Origin: Filomicrobium sp.
GTDB lineage: Bacteria; Pseudomonadota; Alphaproteobacteria; Rhizobiales; Hyphomicrobiaceae
Assembly: GCA_021775655.1 (NCBI GenBank)
Contig: JAJFHK010000283.1
Coordinates: 1-10,138 of the forward strand
Direction: 5' to 3'
Length of the DNA: 10,138 bases
The position numbers were made by a program, and so were the translations under genes. The notes beneath the pieces were generated by a model, which saw only the letters and a program-made list of their open reading frames with translations, ran no database searches and had not been told where the DNA came from. How positions within the stretch are numbered: the stretch's first letter is position 1; every line of letters begins with the position of its first letter. Shown piece by piece: positions 1 through 7,123 of this stretch.

Positions 1-57
1 GACACAATGGCAACTGCCCGGACGAAATCGATGGGTGACATTGGGAGCGGACAAAAC

Positions 58-240
58 ATGGGCCTGAGCACACCGAGCCTTCTGACCTTTCTTCTCTCAT
101 TCGTCATCATGCTGTCGGTGATGTTCGCCAAGTTTTTTGGCGCGACCATTCCGGGTTTGACCGGTGACACGACACAATTTTTGGGCCTTATGGTCGCCTA
201 CATCATCCTTGCTATGGGGTGCTTGCTGCGCTCGTTCTGA
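58..240 (+). CDS. small two-helix membrane protein, hypothetical
   Basis: Encodes about 60 residues with two hydrophobic stretches, roughly residues 7-26 and 36-56, separated by a short polar turn containing a Thr-Gly-Asp-Thr run. It should be an inner-membrane hairpin. Short proteins of this shape, opening with a Ser-Thr-Pro-rich N-terminus, are common as uncharacterised genes in Hyphomicrobiales, and no function is known to me. I chose the ATG at 58 because a GGGAG ribosome-binding motif sits 10 nt upstream and the hydrophobic part begins right after it. An in-frame ATG at 7 would add 17 polar residues, and a start before the window cannot be excluded. The gene converges on a TIR-domain remnant on the opposite strand. 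The reading frame is probably real; the start is uncertain. Confidence 0.55.
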   Translation: MGLSTPSLLTFLLSFVIMLSVMFAKFFGATIPGLTGDTTQFLGLMVAYIILAMGCLLRSF

Positions 241-517
241 GTGAAATGAAGCAGATGCTTTCTTGGGGCTGGCAATTAGGGTTGCTGGCCCTTTCGGCTG
301 CGCGCATGCATTCGACAAGCACGAGAATGACAACAAAATCACGTTCAAGTGCGGCGGCGATTTCATCGCGGACGTCAGGTTCCTGCTCGGCATCGTTTAA
401 CCGCTCCGATAGGATTTCCATCCAGCGCGGGCCGATCATGGCGAGTAGGACGTCGCAGACCTTTAGGGCGCTATCCAGTTTGCGGTCGAAGCGCTGGCCT
501 GCAAACAGATTATCCTG
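241..517 (-). pseudogene. TIR-domain protein remnant (both ends lost, frameshifted)
   Basis: On the minus strand an uninterrupted frame from 517 down to about 311 reads as the middle of a TIR domain. It contains a BB-loop-like DNLFAGQRF, then KVCDVLLAMIGPRW, then PDVRDEIAAALERD and the strand VVILVLVE. These are the typical consecutive motifs of bacterial TIR proteins, where the Gly-Pro-Arg-Trp and Val-Arg-x-Glu-Ile-x-x-Ala-Leu patterns are characteristic. There is no start codon before the conserved part: an in-frame TAG lies at 518-520 and the first strand of the domain is missing. After about 311 the similarity appears to jump to another frame, with PATLI and SFHSER-like segments ending near 234, which suggests a frameshift. 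An intact TIR domain has about 130-150 residues and is usually fused to a sensor domain; none is seen here. The remnant overlaps the 3' end of tadG by a few bases. TIR identity is from motif recognition; loss of function is inferred. Confidence 0.72.
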
Positions 518-2174
518 CTAAGACACCGCTACCGCAGCGGATGCCATGAACCCTGATGTCGGCTTCACCCAAATTCACACCAAGTGTTGTGAGAAGTGAG
601 TAGAGCACTTCATCAAGTGGTTCTGCGACACCTGCCAGCGTGTTGCTGACAGCGTTTTCGATTGCATCCGGGGTATTGAGGCTGAGCCCCAGCACCTGGA
701 CCTGCAATTGCAGATTGCTCAACAACGACGTCACAAGAGATTCTGTGAGATTATTTGTGCTGGTGCGTTTAACTGTCGCGTTATCGACATCGGATTGGTC
801 GAATGTCAATAAGGTTTCTGATGTGTTCCCAGCATCAGCGAAGGCTTGGCCATCGACATCGACAAGTAGCGTATCAATGATTCTTGCGCTTGAAACGCTA
901 GGTGCATAGTCAAAGTTTTCAAACGGGAAATAACCTACTTCGCCGATCCAAACTCTGGCAATCCCAGATCGTGCTGCGACTGTTGCTGAAGGCGTCGGTC
1001 CCTGCTGACAGTCAACAGCTGCCATTCGGGCCTCGCCATATGCAAGGTCGAGGTATAAGGGGAGCCGGAGATTAATTCCTGCCAGCAAACCTGAACCGCC
1101 GACTCGAGCCGTCAATTTCATCCGCGTTTGTGCCGTGCGCACGAACTTTCCGGTGCGGCCGACGGCGATCAGGGCTGATTGTTGCGGAACTTCTCCAACG
1201 GCAAGATCCATTGTGAGGCTTAAAAGATTGGGAACAGAGGCCGCCACGTCGATTTGCAGTTGACGTCCGCCATTGGCCAGAAGTGCCGATCCGGTCACCA
1301 GTTGAAGTGCTGATACGGTCGCATCAAGACCTCTCGCCGGATCACCGATGCGCAGCGAACCGTAGGGGCCGAGGTCCAACAACGACGACAAAGGAACGGT
1401 TTTCGACCAGCTGTTTGCATTGACGAGGCGCAACATTGCGGATGCGCCTGACGAGTCGCCGTTGCTTTCTGCAACTTCTGCTGCGGCGACCAGAATGTCT
1501 CCCATATTCGCCGTTGCGGCGAGCACATCGCTGTAGCTGCCGCTTGTAATCGCCACTTCGCTGGCAAGCGCGTTCATCAGTGGAACAAGTTGTAGGTTGG
1601 TATTGACGAGAGCTGAGTGATCCATAACGGAGAGCGATACGTTGCTGCCAAGCAGCCCCCCAAGCACCTGATTGACCACACCGCCTCGAACCGACAACAG
1701 TCGACTACCGATTGAGAATGCCGCTGAGTTGGCAGTCGCTGCGATTGCAGATACTCCGATTGACAACTGTTGTGTAGGCATTGATCGCGCAAAAAAGGCT
1801 TGCCCGATTTTTTGCAAGTTTACGCGAACGGCATTGTTAGGGGCTTGGCCGGGCTTGAAACGTTGTTCGCGGCTAAGATTCGGGTCAGCGGTATAGTTTC
1901 CGCGCTCTAGGGTGAACGTTGCCTCCACGCCGTTCGCCTCAATGGTGGCTGCCACAGCATCTTCGGCCCGCGCAAGGTCGGAAGCAGCAGCCATCGCAGC
2001 GAGATCGGCAACTCCCTGTAATGTACGGCGTTCGGTGTAAAGCGAGCCAACGTCAATCGCCAGCGCTGCGGCTGCGACTACAAAAATCATCGAGATGGCT
2101 GATAGAATTGCGATGGAGCCGTTCGCGTCGTTGCTGAACCTGCGGATCAAAACTTTGCCTTTCCTACTGAACAT
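510..2174 (-). CDS. TadG-like Flp pilus assembly / pilus-associated protein
   Basis: Encodes 554 residues. After a short basic N-terminus comes one membrane segment (about residues 20-42), followed by AIDVGSLYTERRTLQGVADL, the classic TadG start in which the helix is followed by a Tyr-x-x-Arg-x-x-Leu-Gln-x-x-Ala-Asp-x-Ala-Ala-Leu-like amphipathic stretch. The remaining 500 or so residues should lie in the periplasm. They are rich in Ala, Val, Leu and Ser and carry two late cysteines, in VDCQQG and in VHGIRCG at the extreme C-terminus. TadG proteins assist assembly or anchoring of Flp-type (tight adherence) pili. Unlike the neighbouring TadE-like protein, there is no Glu at +5 after the Gly19-Ser20 junction. 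The start has an AAGGTGA motif 7 nt upstream, and the gene begins 12 nt after the tadE-like stop, so the two are probably translated together. The stop lies inside the reading frame of an eroded TIR gene, so the last few residues may be recent. Confidence 0.85.
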   Translation of the reverse strand: MFSRKGKVLIRRFSNDANGSIAILSAISMIFVVAAAALAIDVGSLYTERRTLQGVADLAAMAAASDLARAEDAVAATIEANGVEATFTLERGNYTADPNLSREQRFKPGQAPNNAVRVNLQKIGQAFFARSMPTQQLSIGVSAIAATANSAAFSIGSRLLSVRGGVVNQVLGGLLGSNVSLSVMDHSALVNTNLQLVPLMNALASEVAITSGSYSDVLAATANMGDILVAAAEVAESNGDSSGASAMLRLVNANSWSKTVPLSSLLDLGPYGSLRIGDPARGLDATVSALQLVTGSALLANGGRQLQIDVAASVPNLLSLTMDLAVGEVPQQSALIAVGRTGKFVRTAQTRMKLTARVGGSGLLAGINLRLPLYLDLAYGEARMAAVDCQQGPTPSATVAARSGIARVWIGEVGYFPFENFDYAPSVSSARIIDTLLVDVDGQAFADAGNTSETLLTFDQSDVDNATVKRTSTNNLTESLVTSLLSNLQLQVQVLGLSLNTPDAIENAVSNTLAGVAEPLDEVLYSLLTTLGVNLGEADIRVHGIRCGSGVLAG

Positions 2175-2186
2175 GAAAGTTTCACC

Positions 2187-2630
2187 TTAGAATCCACCAC
2201 GTATTACAGACGCCGTGCGGACAATGGTTTGACCTGGCAACGGGACGAGACCGCCCAACCCCCAAATTGGCAGATCTTCAGCATTGTAACTGACGGTCAC
2301 TCGGAAGATCGTGGCATCGCCGTTCGGATTACCGGCCTCCACTGTGATCTTATTTGCGTCAAGCAAATGATATTGACCGGCAATAGCCTCGACATGCTGC
2401 TCTGCAAATTGCACTCGCTCGGCATCAGTGATGCCGCCCACGGATGCCCTTGCTGCCTCCGCAGCGAGCGATGCAGTGCTATGCGCGGCGCCAAAGTAAA
2501 TACCGTAAGCCAGGATTCCGACAACAAATGCCAAGAACACGGGCGCCAGAATTGCAAATTCCAGTGCCGAGGCACCAGAATTGTCCGAGAAGATTGATCT
2601 TGTCTGTTTAAACATAATCAACATTCTCAT
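2187..2630 (-). CDS. TadE-like pseudopilin
   Basis: Encodes up to 147 residues. The region SGASALEFAILAPVFLAFVV (about residues 18-37) matches the TadE-like domain: a Gly-Ala processing site followed by Glu at +5 (Gly19, Glu24) and a single hydrophobic helix. That is the signature of pseudopilins cut by the TadV-type prepilin peptidase. After the helix come AAEAARASVGG and a C-terminal beta-rich domain ending in TIVRTASVIRGGF. TadE-family proteins are needed for Flp pilus assembly and act at the inner membrane and periplasm. The gene is the first of a two-gene operon with the tadG-like gene. The start is uncertain: in-frame ATGs occur at 2630, 2624 and 2615, none with a strong ribosome-binding site. 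The other tad genes (CpaF-type ATPase, secretin, pilin, peptidase) are not in the window. Confidence 0.85.
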   Translation of the reverse strand: MRMLIMFKQTRSIFSDNSGASALEFAILAPVFLAFVVGILAYGIYFGAAHSTASLAAEAARASVGGITDAERVQFAEQHVEAIAGQYHLLDANKITVEAGNPNGDATIFRVTVSYNAEDLPIWGLGGLVPLPGQTIVRTASVIRGGF

Positions 2631-2672
2631 TTATGATCGCGATTTTGTGCAAAATTTCTCTTTCGTGAACCG

Positions 2673-2688
2673 CCGGCACCCAAGGTGC
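2673..2688. promoter_or_regulatory. inverted repeat / weak sigma-54-like box in divergent gap
   Basis: The sequence GGCACCCAAGGTGC contains a 5-bp inverted repeat (GCACC, 3-nt loop, GGTGC). Read on the plus strand it also shows GG and GC dinucleotides at 12-bp register, as in a -24/-12 sigma-54 promoter, but the -12 part lacks one T. It lies between the divergent tadE-like and hydrolase genes, so an operator is equally possible. This is suggestive only. Confidence 0.2.
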
Positions 2689-2754
2689 TAACGATTAATT
2701 TCTTGTGCCCACCTGCAGAAATATTATCCTTAGCCAGCCGTAGAAACCGCAAAG

Positions 2755-2784
2755 TTGCACGCTAAAATTGTACGCAAATATGCA
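2755..2784 (+). promoter_or_regulatory. candidate sigma-70 promoter for the hydrolase gene
   Basis: TTGCAC (2755-2760) and TATGCA (2779-2784) are separated by 18 bp in the AT-rich stretch about 120 bp before the hydrolase start. The boxes match the consensus only partly. The rest of the 2631-2903 gap shows no gene. Confidence 0.3.
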
Positions 2785-2892
2785 TTTATGGAAGCAAGCA
2801 ATATCTAGGTGCCAGGAAAACTTCGGGACTTCTGTTGCCCGGTCGGCCGGCATCGCATTATCTGTCCGAAATTAGTTCAACTTTGGGATACC

Positions 2893-2898
2893 GGAGGA
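2893..2898 (+). promoter_or_regulatory. ribosome binding site that fixes the hydrolase start
   Basis: GGAGGA lies 5 nt before the ATG at 2904. It favours that start over the in-frame ATG at 2835, which would put 23 polar residues before the signal sequence and has no comparable site. Confidence 0.7.
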
Positions 2899-2903
2899 AT
2901 CGG

Positions 2904-3872
2904 ATGTACCAATTCATTTGGTGGCGGTTCGTCGCCATCATTTCAGTGCTGATCGCGGCTTGCAGCGCAACTATCCCTATCAACGCACAAAGTTTGGCAC
3001 CCAATGACAATGCTGCAGCGGATACAGCTTCGGGAGAAACGCTTGAAGCACCTGTCAACCGCCGACCGGTGGCGAAAAAATTCTGGTGGTCTGATGACTG
3101 GTTCGACAATGGTCGACTGGAGATACCACAGAACTTCAAGGTAACTGAGCGCCAAGTTTCCTACGTCAACCCTCACGACGATACCGACGTGCCTGCCACG
3201 CTCTACCGTCCGTCAAAGGAAGGCCGCTATCCCGCGGTGCTCTTCCAGCACGGGCGTCGCGGATTCGATGATCTGGTCAAGCGCCTTGCAAGGCGCATAG
3301 CCGCGCGCGGCTTTGTCGTGCTGGCACCCGATGTCTATGCCGCCCGATTCATCGATCCACTGCCCATCGAACACTTAAGCGAGACAGAGAGGGATGTCGC
3401 GGCCGGACTCGACTTCCTGCTCAGCCTTGAAGACGTTTCTACGAACAAAGCGTGCGTCGTCAGTCACACGCGTGGCGGATATTACACACTGAAGGCTGCC
3501 GTCACCCACGGCCGCCAGGAAAAGCAGATCGCGTGCTACGTATCATCCTACCCTCACTTCCAGGACCCGAACGCCGCGGAGCCATCCCAGGTCTATCGCT
3601 ACGCGGCTGAAGCAGACGAACTGATAGTGCCCGCCATGATCTTCATCGGGGAATACGAGCAGTATCAGCGCCGGCGCTCCGTCGAAACGGCTGTCGCGTC
3701 GATGAAAGCCATGGGGCGTGACGTGAAATTGATTATTTATCCCGGCGTCGGCCGCGGCTTCGATTTTCGTCCACCTAACGTGCGCACCTTTGCCGACGAC
3801 CTCGCAACCAAGGACGCGAATTTACGGACCGCGCGATTTATCCGCGAGCACTTGGCAGGGTGGGAGCGGTGA
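2904..3872 (+). CDS. exported dienelactone-hydrolase-fold protein, catalytic residues replaced
   Basis: Encodes 322 residues. The N-terminus is an export signal (hydrophobic residues about 7-19). The cleavage type is unclear: IAAC at Cys20 could be a lipobox, and INA-Q near residue 28 could be a signal peptidase I site. From about residue 75 an alpha/beta-hydrolase domain of dienelactone hydrolase (DLH) type begins: DVPATLYRP, YPAVLFQHG, GFVVLAPDVY, then the nucleophile elbow and YPGVGRGFDF. DLH enzymes use Cys, Asp and His, in G-x-C-x-G-G, G-x-x-D and G-H-x-F contexts. Here the elbow is SHTRGG (Thr189 in place of Cys/Ser), the acid position is GEYE (Glu252) and the His position is Arg284. 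All three are changed, so hydrolysis by the usual mechanism is unlikely. A binding or structural role in the periplasm or membrane is possible. The gene stands alone on this strand with its own upstream gap. Fold assignment is firm; loss of activity is inferred. Confidence 0.85.
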   Translation: MYQFIWWRFVAIISVLIAACSATIPINAQSLAPNDNAAADTASGETLEAPVNRRPVAKKFWWSDDWFDNGRLEIPQNFKVTERQVSYVNPHDDTDVPATLYRPSKEGRYPAVLFQHGRRGFDDLVKRLARRIAARGFVVLAPDVYAARFIDPLPIEHLSETERDVAAGLDFLLSLEDVSTNKACVVSHTRGGYYTLKAAVTHGRQEKQIACYVSSYPHFQDPNAAEPSQVYRYAAEADELIVPAMIFIGEYEQYQRRRSVETAVASMKAMGRDVKLIIYPGVGRGFDFRPPNVRTFADDLATKDANLRTARFIREHLAGWER

Positions 3873-3929
3873 GGGCGTTACTGGGTGCTTTGTGAGGCAA
3901 TGGGGCGAATGGCCAGGAAGTGTGATCGA

Positions 3930-3941
3930 CAACAATTGTTG
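3930..3941. promoter_or_regulatory. 12-bp perfect palindrome (candidate operator)
   Basis: CAACAATTGTTG is a perfect palindrome centred 67 bp before the ATG of the unknown 182-residue protein and 63 bp after the hydrolase stop. A looser inverted repeat (CAATCG at 3962-3967, CGATTG at 3982-3987) lies between it and the ribosome-binding site. Both could bind a dimeric regulator; no family can be assigned. Confidence 0.3.
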
Positions 3942-4002
3942 AACCGTCCGGTAGGAGATACGCAATCGATTCCGGGTAGTCCGATTGCTTAAGGATAAGC
4001 TT

Positions 4003-4551
4003 ATGTCGTGGTTTGATGACCAGAAGCCTGCGTTTATTGCAACAGAAACTTTTGGCCCGTGGGAACACGAAAAGTGGGCGAGCTACGTGGAATGGTCAGG
4101 TCTGACCCAACTCAAGGAGCTCGTGTCACTTGATGGAATGTTGTGCCCAACTGTTCTTGGAGACATCAAGGATAGTTATTGGCCGAATATTGTGAATGAA
4201 GACTTCATGCTTCAGTATTTCACCAACTTGGATTTCTTGCTCGAAGAGGTGGCGGATCCTGCGCAAACGAATTTCCTGTGTGTCTATCGCAATCCTACAT
4301 CTGATCCTGTGGCCCCAACGAATACGAAGCCGTTCAATTTGTTGGGCTATGACCTTATCGAAACGGAAGGAAGCATCAGCGCCCTATGTAATTGCGGAGG
4401 TTTTCCGGATGTTTTTTTGAATGAAGAACTTTCGCCGCACGGGCTGATCTTATCTAGGAAACGAGCACTGGAGGTGCAGTCGCAATTGCGCGCGTGCCAC
4501 CCGGATGAGCACCACGCAAACTGTGATGTCTGGGCGATCTTCCGGGCTTAA
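4003..4551 (+). CDS. hypothetical cytoplasmic protein of unknown family
   Basis: Encodes 182 residues with no signal peptide or membrane segment. I do not recognise the family. It is rich in aromatic and acidic residues, and several aromatic-acidic patches stand out (GPWEHEKW, SYWPNIVNEDF, FTNLDFLLEE). The second half has a CNCGGFPD motif (Cys129, Cys131) and a C-terminal HPDEHHANCDVWAIF (His166, His170, His171, Cys174). These could bind a metal, though disulfide or purely structural roles are as likely. I chose the ATG at 4003 because AAGGA at 3991-3995 is 7 nt upstream; an in-frame TTG at 3985 lies before that site. The gene is an island between the hydrolase and convergent gatB, with a palindrome before it and a hairpin after it. 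Its size, acidity and isolation resemble immunity-type or other accessory genes, but that is only an impression. Confidence 0.7.
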   Translation: MSWFDDQKPAFIATETFGPWEHEKWASYVEWSGLTQLKELVSLDGMLCPTVLGDIKDSYWPNIVNEDFMLQYFTNLDFLLEEVADPAQTNFLCVYRNPTSDPVAPTNTKPFNLLGYDLIETEGSISALCNCGGFPDVFLNEELSPHGLILSRKRALEVQSQLRACHPDEHHANCDVWAIFRA

Positions 4552-4636
4552 CACTGATGAGCTGAATGCATTTGGCAGTCTGGCGGAAGATCCGCCTAAA
4601 GTCACGGTTTGGCTCTTCCGCCAAGGGCACGTCGGG

Positions 4637-4666
4637 CTGCTATTCGATCGAAAGCAGACGTCTTTT
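4637..4666 (+). terminator. possible terminator after the unknown gene
   Basis: A stem CTGCT/AGCAG (4637-4641 with 4653-4657) encloses the perfect palindrome TTCGATCGAA. It is followed five bases later by TTTT. It sits about 85 bp past the plus-strand gene and just beyond the 3' end of convergent gatB. The T-run is short, so efficiency is doubtful. Confidence 0.35.
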
Positions 4667-4688
4667 CATATCGGCCGTGTAAGCAGCC

Positions 4689-6188
4689 CTATTCCACGCC
4701 CAACTTCTTCTTAAGGATGTCGTTGACCGCCTTTGGGTTGGCTTTGCCGCCGGAGGCCTTCATGACTTGGCCGACGAAAAAGCCGATCATCGTTGGTTTG
4801 GCTTTGACGGCTTCAACTTTGTCCGGATTGGCGGCGATCACTTCGTCGACGACTTTTTCGATGGCACCGGTATCGGTGACCTGTTTCATGCCGCGCTTGT
4901 CGACAATCTCACCTGGATCGCCGCCTTCGGTCCAGACGATTTCGAACAGGTCCTTGGCGATCTTGCCTGAGATGTCGCCGGAGCCGATCATATTGACGAT
5001 TCTGGCAATCTGGTCGGCACTGACGGGCGAGTCTGAGATGTCCTGGCCTTCCTTGTTGAGGCGGCCGAACAATTCGTTGATGACCCAATTCGCTGCCGAC
5101 TTGCCGTCGCGCTTGGCGTTGTCGAGTCCTTTGACAACGTCCTCGAAATAGTTGGCGGACGCACGCTCAGCCACGAGCACGCCAGCGTCGTAAGCCGACA
5201 AGCCGTATTCATCCATCATGCGGTGCTTTTTTTCGTCGGGCAGTTCCGGCAGGCCCTTCGCCAACTCGTCGACGTAAGCTTGCTCGAATTCGAGCGGCAG
5301 AAGATCCGGGTCCGGGAAGTAGCGATAGTCGTGGGCTTCTTCCTTGGAGCGCATTGAGCGTGTTTTTCCGGTTTTGGGATCGAACAGGCGCGTTTCCTGA
5401 TCGATGGTTCCGCCGTTTTCGATGATGTCGATCTGGCGGCGGGCTTCGTGCTCGATGGCCTGTCCGATAAAGCGGATCGAGTTGACGTTCTTGATTTCGC
5501 AGCGCGTGCCGAGTTCGTCGCCGGGCTTTCTCACCGAGACGTTGACGTCGGCGCGCAGGTTACCCTTGTCCATGTCGCCATCGCAGGTCTCAAGGTAGCG
5601 AAGGATTGTGCGCAGCTTGGTGACGTAGGCCTGCGCCTCTTTTGACGATCGCATGTCGGGTCTGGAAACGATTTCCATAAGCGCGACGCCTGAACGATTT
5701 AAGTCGACGTAGGAATAGTCGGGGTGCTGGTCATGGATCGACTTGCCGGCATCCTGTTCGAGGTGCAAGCGCTCGATGCCAACGCGCTTGGTATCGCCGT
5801 CGACCTCGATCTCAACCTCGCCTTCGCCAACGATGGGCTGCTTGAACTGCGAGATCTGATAACCCTGTGGCAGGTCGGGGTAGAAGTAGTTCTTGCGGTC
5901 GAACGTCGAGCGCAGATTGACCCCGGCTTTGAGGCCAAGGCCTGTACGGATGGCTTGGGCCACGCATTCCTTGTTGATCACAGGCAGCATACCGGGCATT
6001 GCCGCATCGACGAGGGAGACATGCGAATTGGGCGCGCCGCCGAATTCTGTCGAAGCGCCGGAAAAGAGCTTGGCGTTTGAATTGACCTGGGCGTGCACCT
6101 CAAGGCCAAGCACCACTTCCCAGTCGCCAGTCGCACCCGGGATCAGGTTGTCGGAATCTTTATTCGATTTTTTGGTATCTGCCTGCAT
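4689..6188 (-). CDS. gatB: aspartyl/glutamyl-tRNA amidotransferase subunit B
   Basis: Encodes 499 residues, the normal length for GatB. GatB binds the misacylated tRNA, uses ATP to phosphorylate the glutamyl or aspartyl group, and receives ammonia from GatA to form Gln-tRNA(Gln) or Asn-tRNA(Asn). Visible family motifs are [10 protein letters not shown] (Glu30, His32), [19 protein letters not shown] (about residues 96-114), [10 protein letters not shown] (Glu144) and [17 protein letters not shown] (about residues 162-178), where the usual Pro before Leu-Met-Glu is Ala. The C-terminal third is the helical and YqeY-like tRNA-binding part, ending KKKLGVE. The ATG at 6188 has only a weak purine-rich motif before it, but no other suitable start is near. 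The gene lies 81 bp downstream of the rhodanese gene, and gatC and gatA are about 1.4 kb or more further upstream on the same strand, so the three subunits are not contiguous. Identification is certain. Confidence 0.97.
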   Translation of the reverse strand: MQADTKKSNKDSDNLIPGATGDWEVVLGLEVHAQVNSNAKLFSGASTEFGGAPNSHVSLVDAAMPGMLPVINKECVAQAIRTGLGLKAGVNLRSTFDRKNYFYPDLPQGYQISQFKQPIVGEGEVEIEVDGDTKRVGIERLHLEQDAGKSIHDQHPDYSYVDLNRSGVALMEIVSRPDMRSSKEAQAYVTKLRTILRYLETCDGDMDKGNLRADVNVSVRKPGDELGTRCEIKNVNSIRFIGQAIEHEARRQIDIIENGGTIDQETRLFDPKTGKTRSMRSKEEAHDYRYFPDPDLLPLEFEQAYVDELAKGLPELPDEKKHRMMDEYGLSAYDAGVLVAERASANYFEDVVKGLDNAKRDGKSAANWVINELFGRLNKEGQDISDSPVSADQIARIVNMIGSGDISGKIAKDLFEIVWTEGGDPGEIVDKRGMKQVTDTGAIEKVVDEVIAANPDKVEAVKAKPTMIGFFVGQVMKASGGKANPKAVNDILKKKLGVE

Positions 6189-6269
6189 GATCTCGTGTTT
6201 CTTTAGAGCGGTATTGCTATGTGGTTATCGCAGCTCTGTACTGGCTGCAATTCAACTGGAAATGGAATG

Positions 6270-6758
6270 CTAGTTGGTCGTGAGTTGAGGTCCGGCATCT
6301 TCCTTCGTCCACTTGCGAAGTGGGAGGCCGCGCTTGGCCCAACCTGGACCATTGGGGCCGCCAACCACGCCTTCGACAACGTTTAAGACGTTGGGGAAGC
6401 CTGCTTTTGACAACGGCACAGCCAGCGCTGTGGTGCGGCTACCGGTGCGGCAGATAACGGCAATCGGAACATTTGCATCGCCGCCGGCCGCCTTTAGCAG
6501 GCCGGCAAGGAACACCTGCGGATCCTGGTGCATCGTAATGGCATGAGCTGACGTCGGCACGCCAGTTTCTTTCCATTCTTCGGCAGTGCGAATATCGACC
6601 AAAACTATGTCGCCCTTCAGTGCCCGCTCATGAGCTTCGGGGGCTTCGATCTTTGTAATCTGCTGCGCGTATGATGGCGAGGCGGGCACGAGAACGAGCA
6701 GGACCAGCGCCAGGTATGCCAACGCGGAATTCGCAACCGGATTTAGAAGGCGGACCAT
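6270..6758 (-). CDS. exported single-domain rhodanese
   Basis: Encodes 162 residues. Residues 1-31 form a signal peptide: a short N-region, hydrophobic LALVLLVLVPA, and a likely cleavage after SYA, giving a periplasmic protein. The mature part is one rhodanese domain: KGDIVLVDIRTAEEW (about 48-62), a GVPTSAHAI segment, and the active-site loop CRTGSR with Cys103 as the expected sulfur-carrying residue, followed by LVVEG-like strand residues NVVEGVVGG. The family transfers sulfane sulfur from thiosulfate or persulfides to thiophilic acceptors; the physiological substrate cannot be read from sequence. An AGGAG motif lies 9 nt before the ATG. The gene follows the three-helix membrane protein gene by 40 bp and precedes gatB by 81 bp, so shared transcription is likely. 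The active loop is intact. Confidence 0.9.
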   Translation of the reverse strand: MVRLLNPVANSALAYLALVLLVLVPASPSYAQQITKIEAPEAHERALKGDIVLVDIRTAEEWKETGVPTSAHAITMHQDPQVFLAGLLKAAGGDANVPIAVICRTGSRTTALAVPLSKAGFPNVLNVVEGVVGGPNGPGWAKRGLPLRKWTKEDAGPQLTTN

Positions 6759-6798
6759 GACATCAAACTCCTCGTATCAGAGCGTCGGTGAAACGACC

Positions 6799-7104
6799 TC
6801 ATGGCGCCGACGGGCTGTTCTTGCGGAAAAAGCGATAGCCAATCCAGGCCCAAATCATGCCAAGAACGAACTGCGCCACGAATACGCCGGTTGGTGCACC
6901 GAACCCCTTAACGATGACAATGCGGACAAAGGCCAACGCGTAGAGGAAAAGAAACCCAGCACAACTTGCTGCAAAACCGGCGACGATTACCTTTTGCCAC
7001 TGGTTGGCATCGCGGCCCATCAAGAACGCCACGGCGATCACAACAGGATTGAGCAGCGCGACCAATAGCACGCCGTAGGGATCGAAGGGTTGTAGGTGAA
7101 GCAT
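6799..7104 (-). CDS. three-helix inner-membrane protein, hypothetical
   Basis: Encodes 101 residues with three hydrophobic segments at about 9-29, 38-61 and 70-91. It opens with MLHLQPFDPYGVLLVALLNP, and the short loops carry GRDANQWQK and VKGFGAPTG. It ends in a basic YRFFRKN tail that should stay in the cytoplasm. Proteins of this pattern occur next to gatB and chorismate-mutase genes in other Hyphomicrobiales as far as I recall; the function is unknown. I chose the ATG at 7104 because a GAGAGGT motif lies about 10 nt upstream and the start then falls 19 bp after the chorismate mutase stop. An in-frame ATG at 7176 would overlap that gene by 53 bp and add a charged leader without similarity. 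Confidence 0.75.
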   Translation of the reverse strand: MLHLQPFDPYGVLLVALLNPVVIAVAFLMGRDANQWQKVIVAGFAASCAGFLFLYALAFVRIVIVKGFGAPTGVFVAQFVLGMIWAWIGYRFFRKNSPSAP

Positions 7105-7123
7105 TTTCTTTATGACCTCTCGC

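Noticed and set aside
219..549. Plus-strand open frames in the region after the small membrane gene
   Set aside because: Arg/Ser-rich translations without motifs, while the opposite strand carries clear TIR motifs.
4609..5151. 180-codon plus-strand open frame overlapping the 3' end of gatB
   Set aside because: Its composition is that of an antisense frame to gatB; no recognisable domain and no ribosome-binding site.
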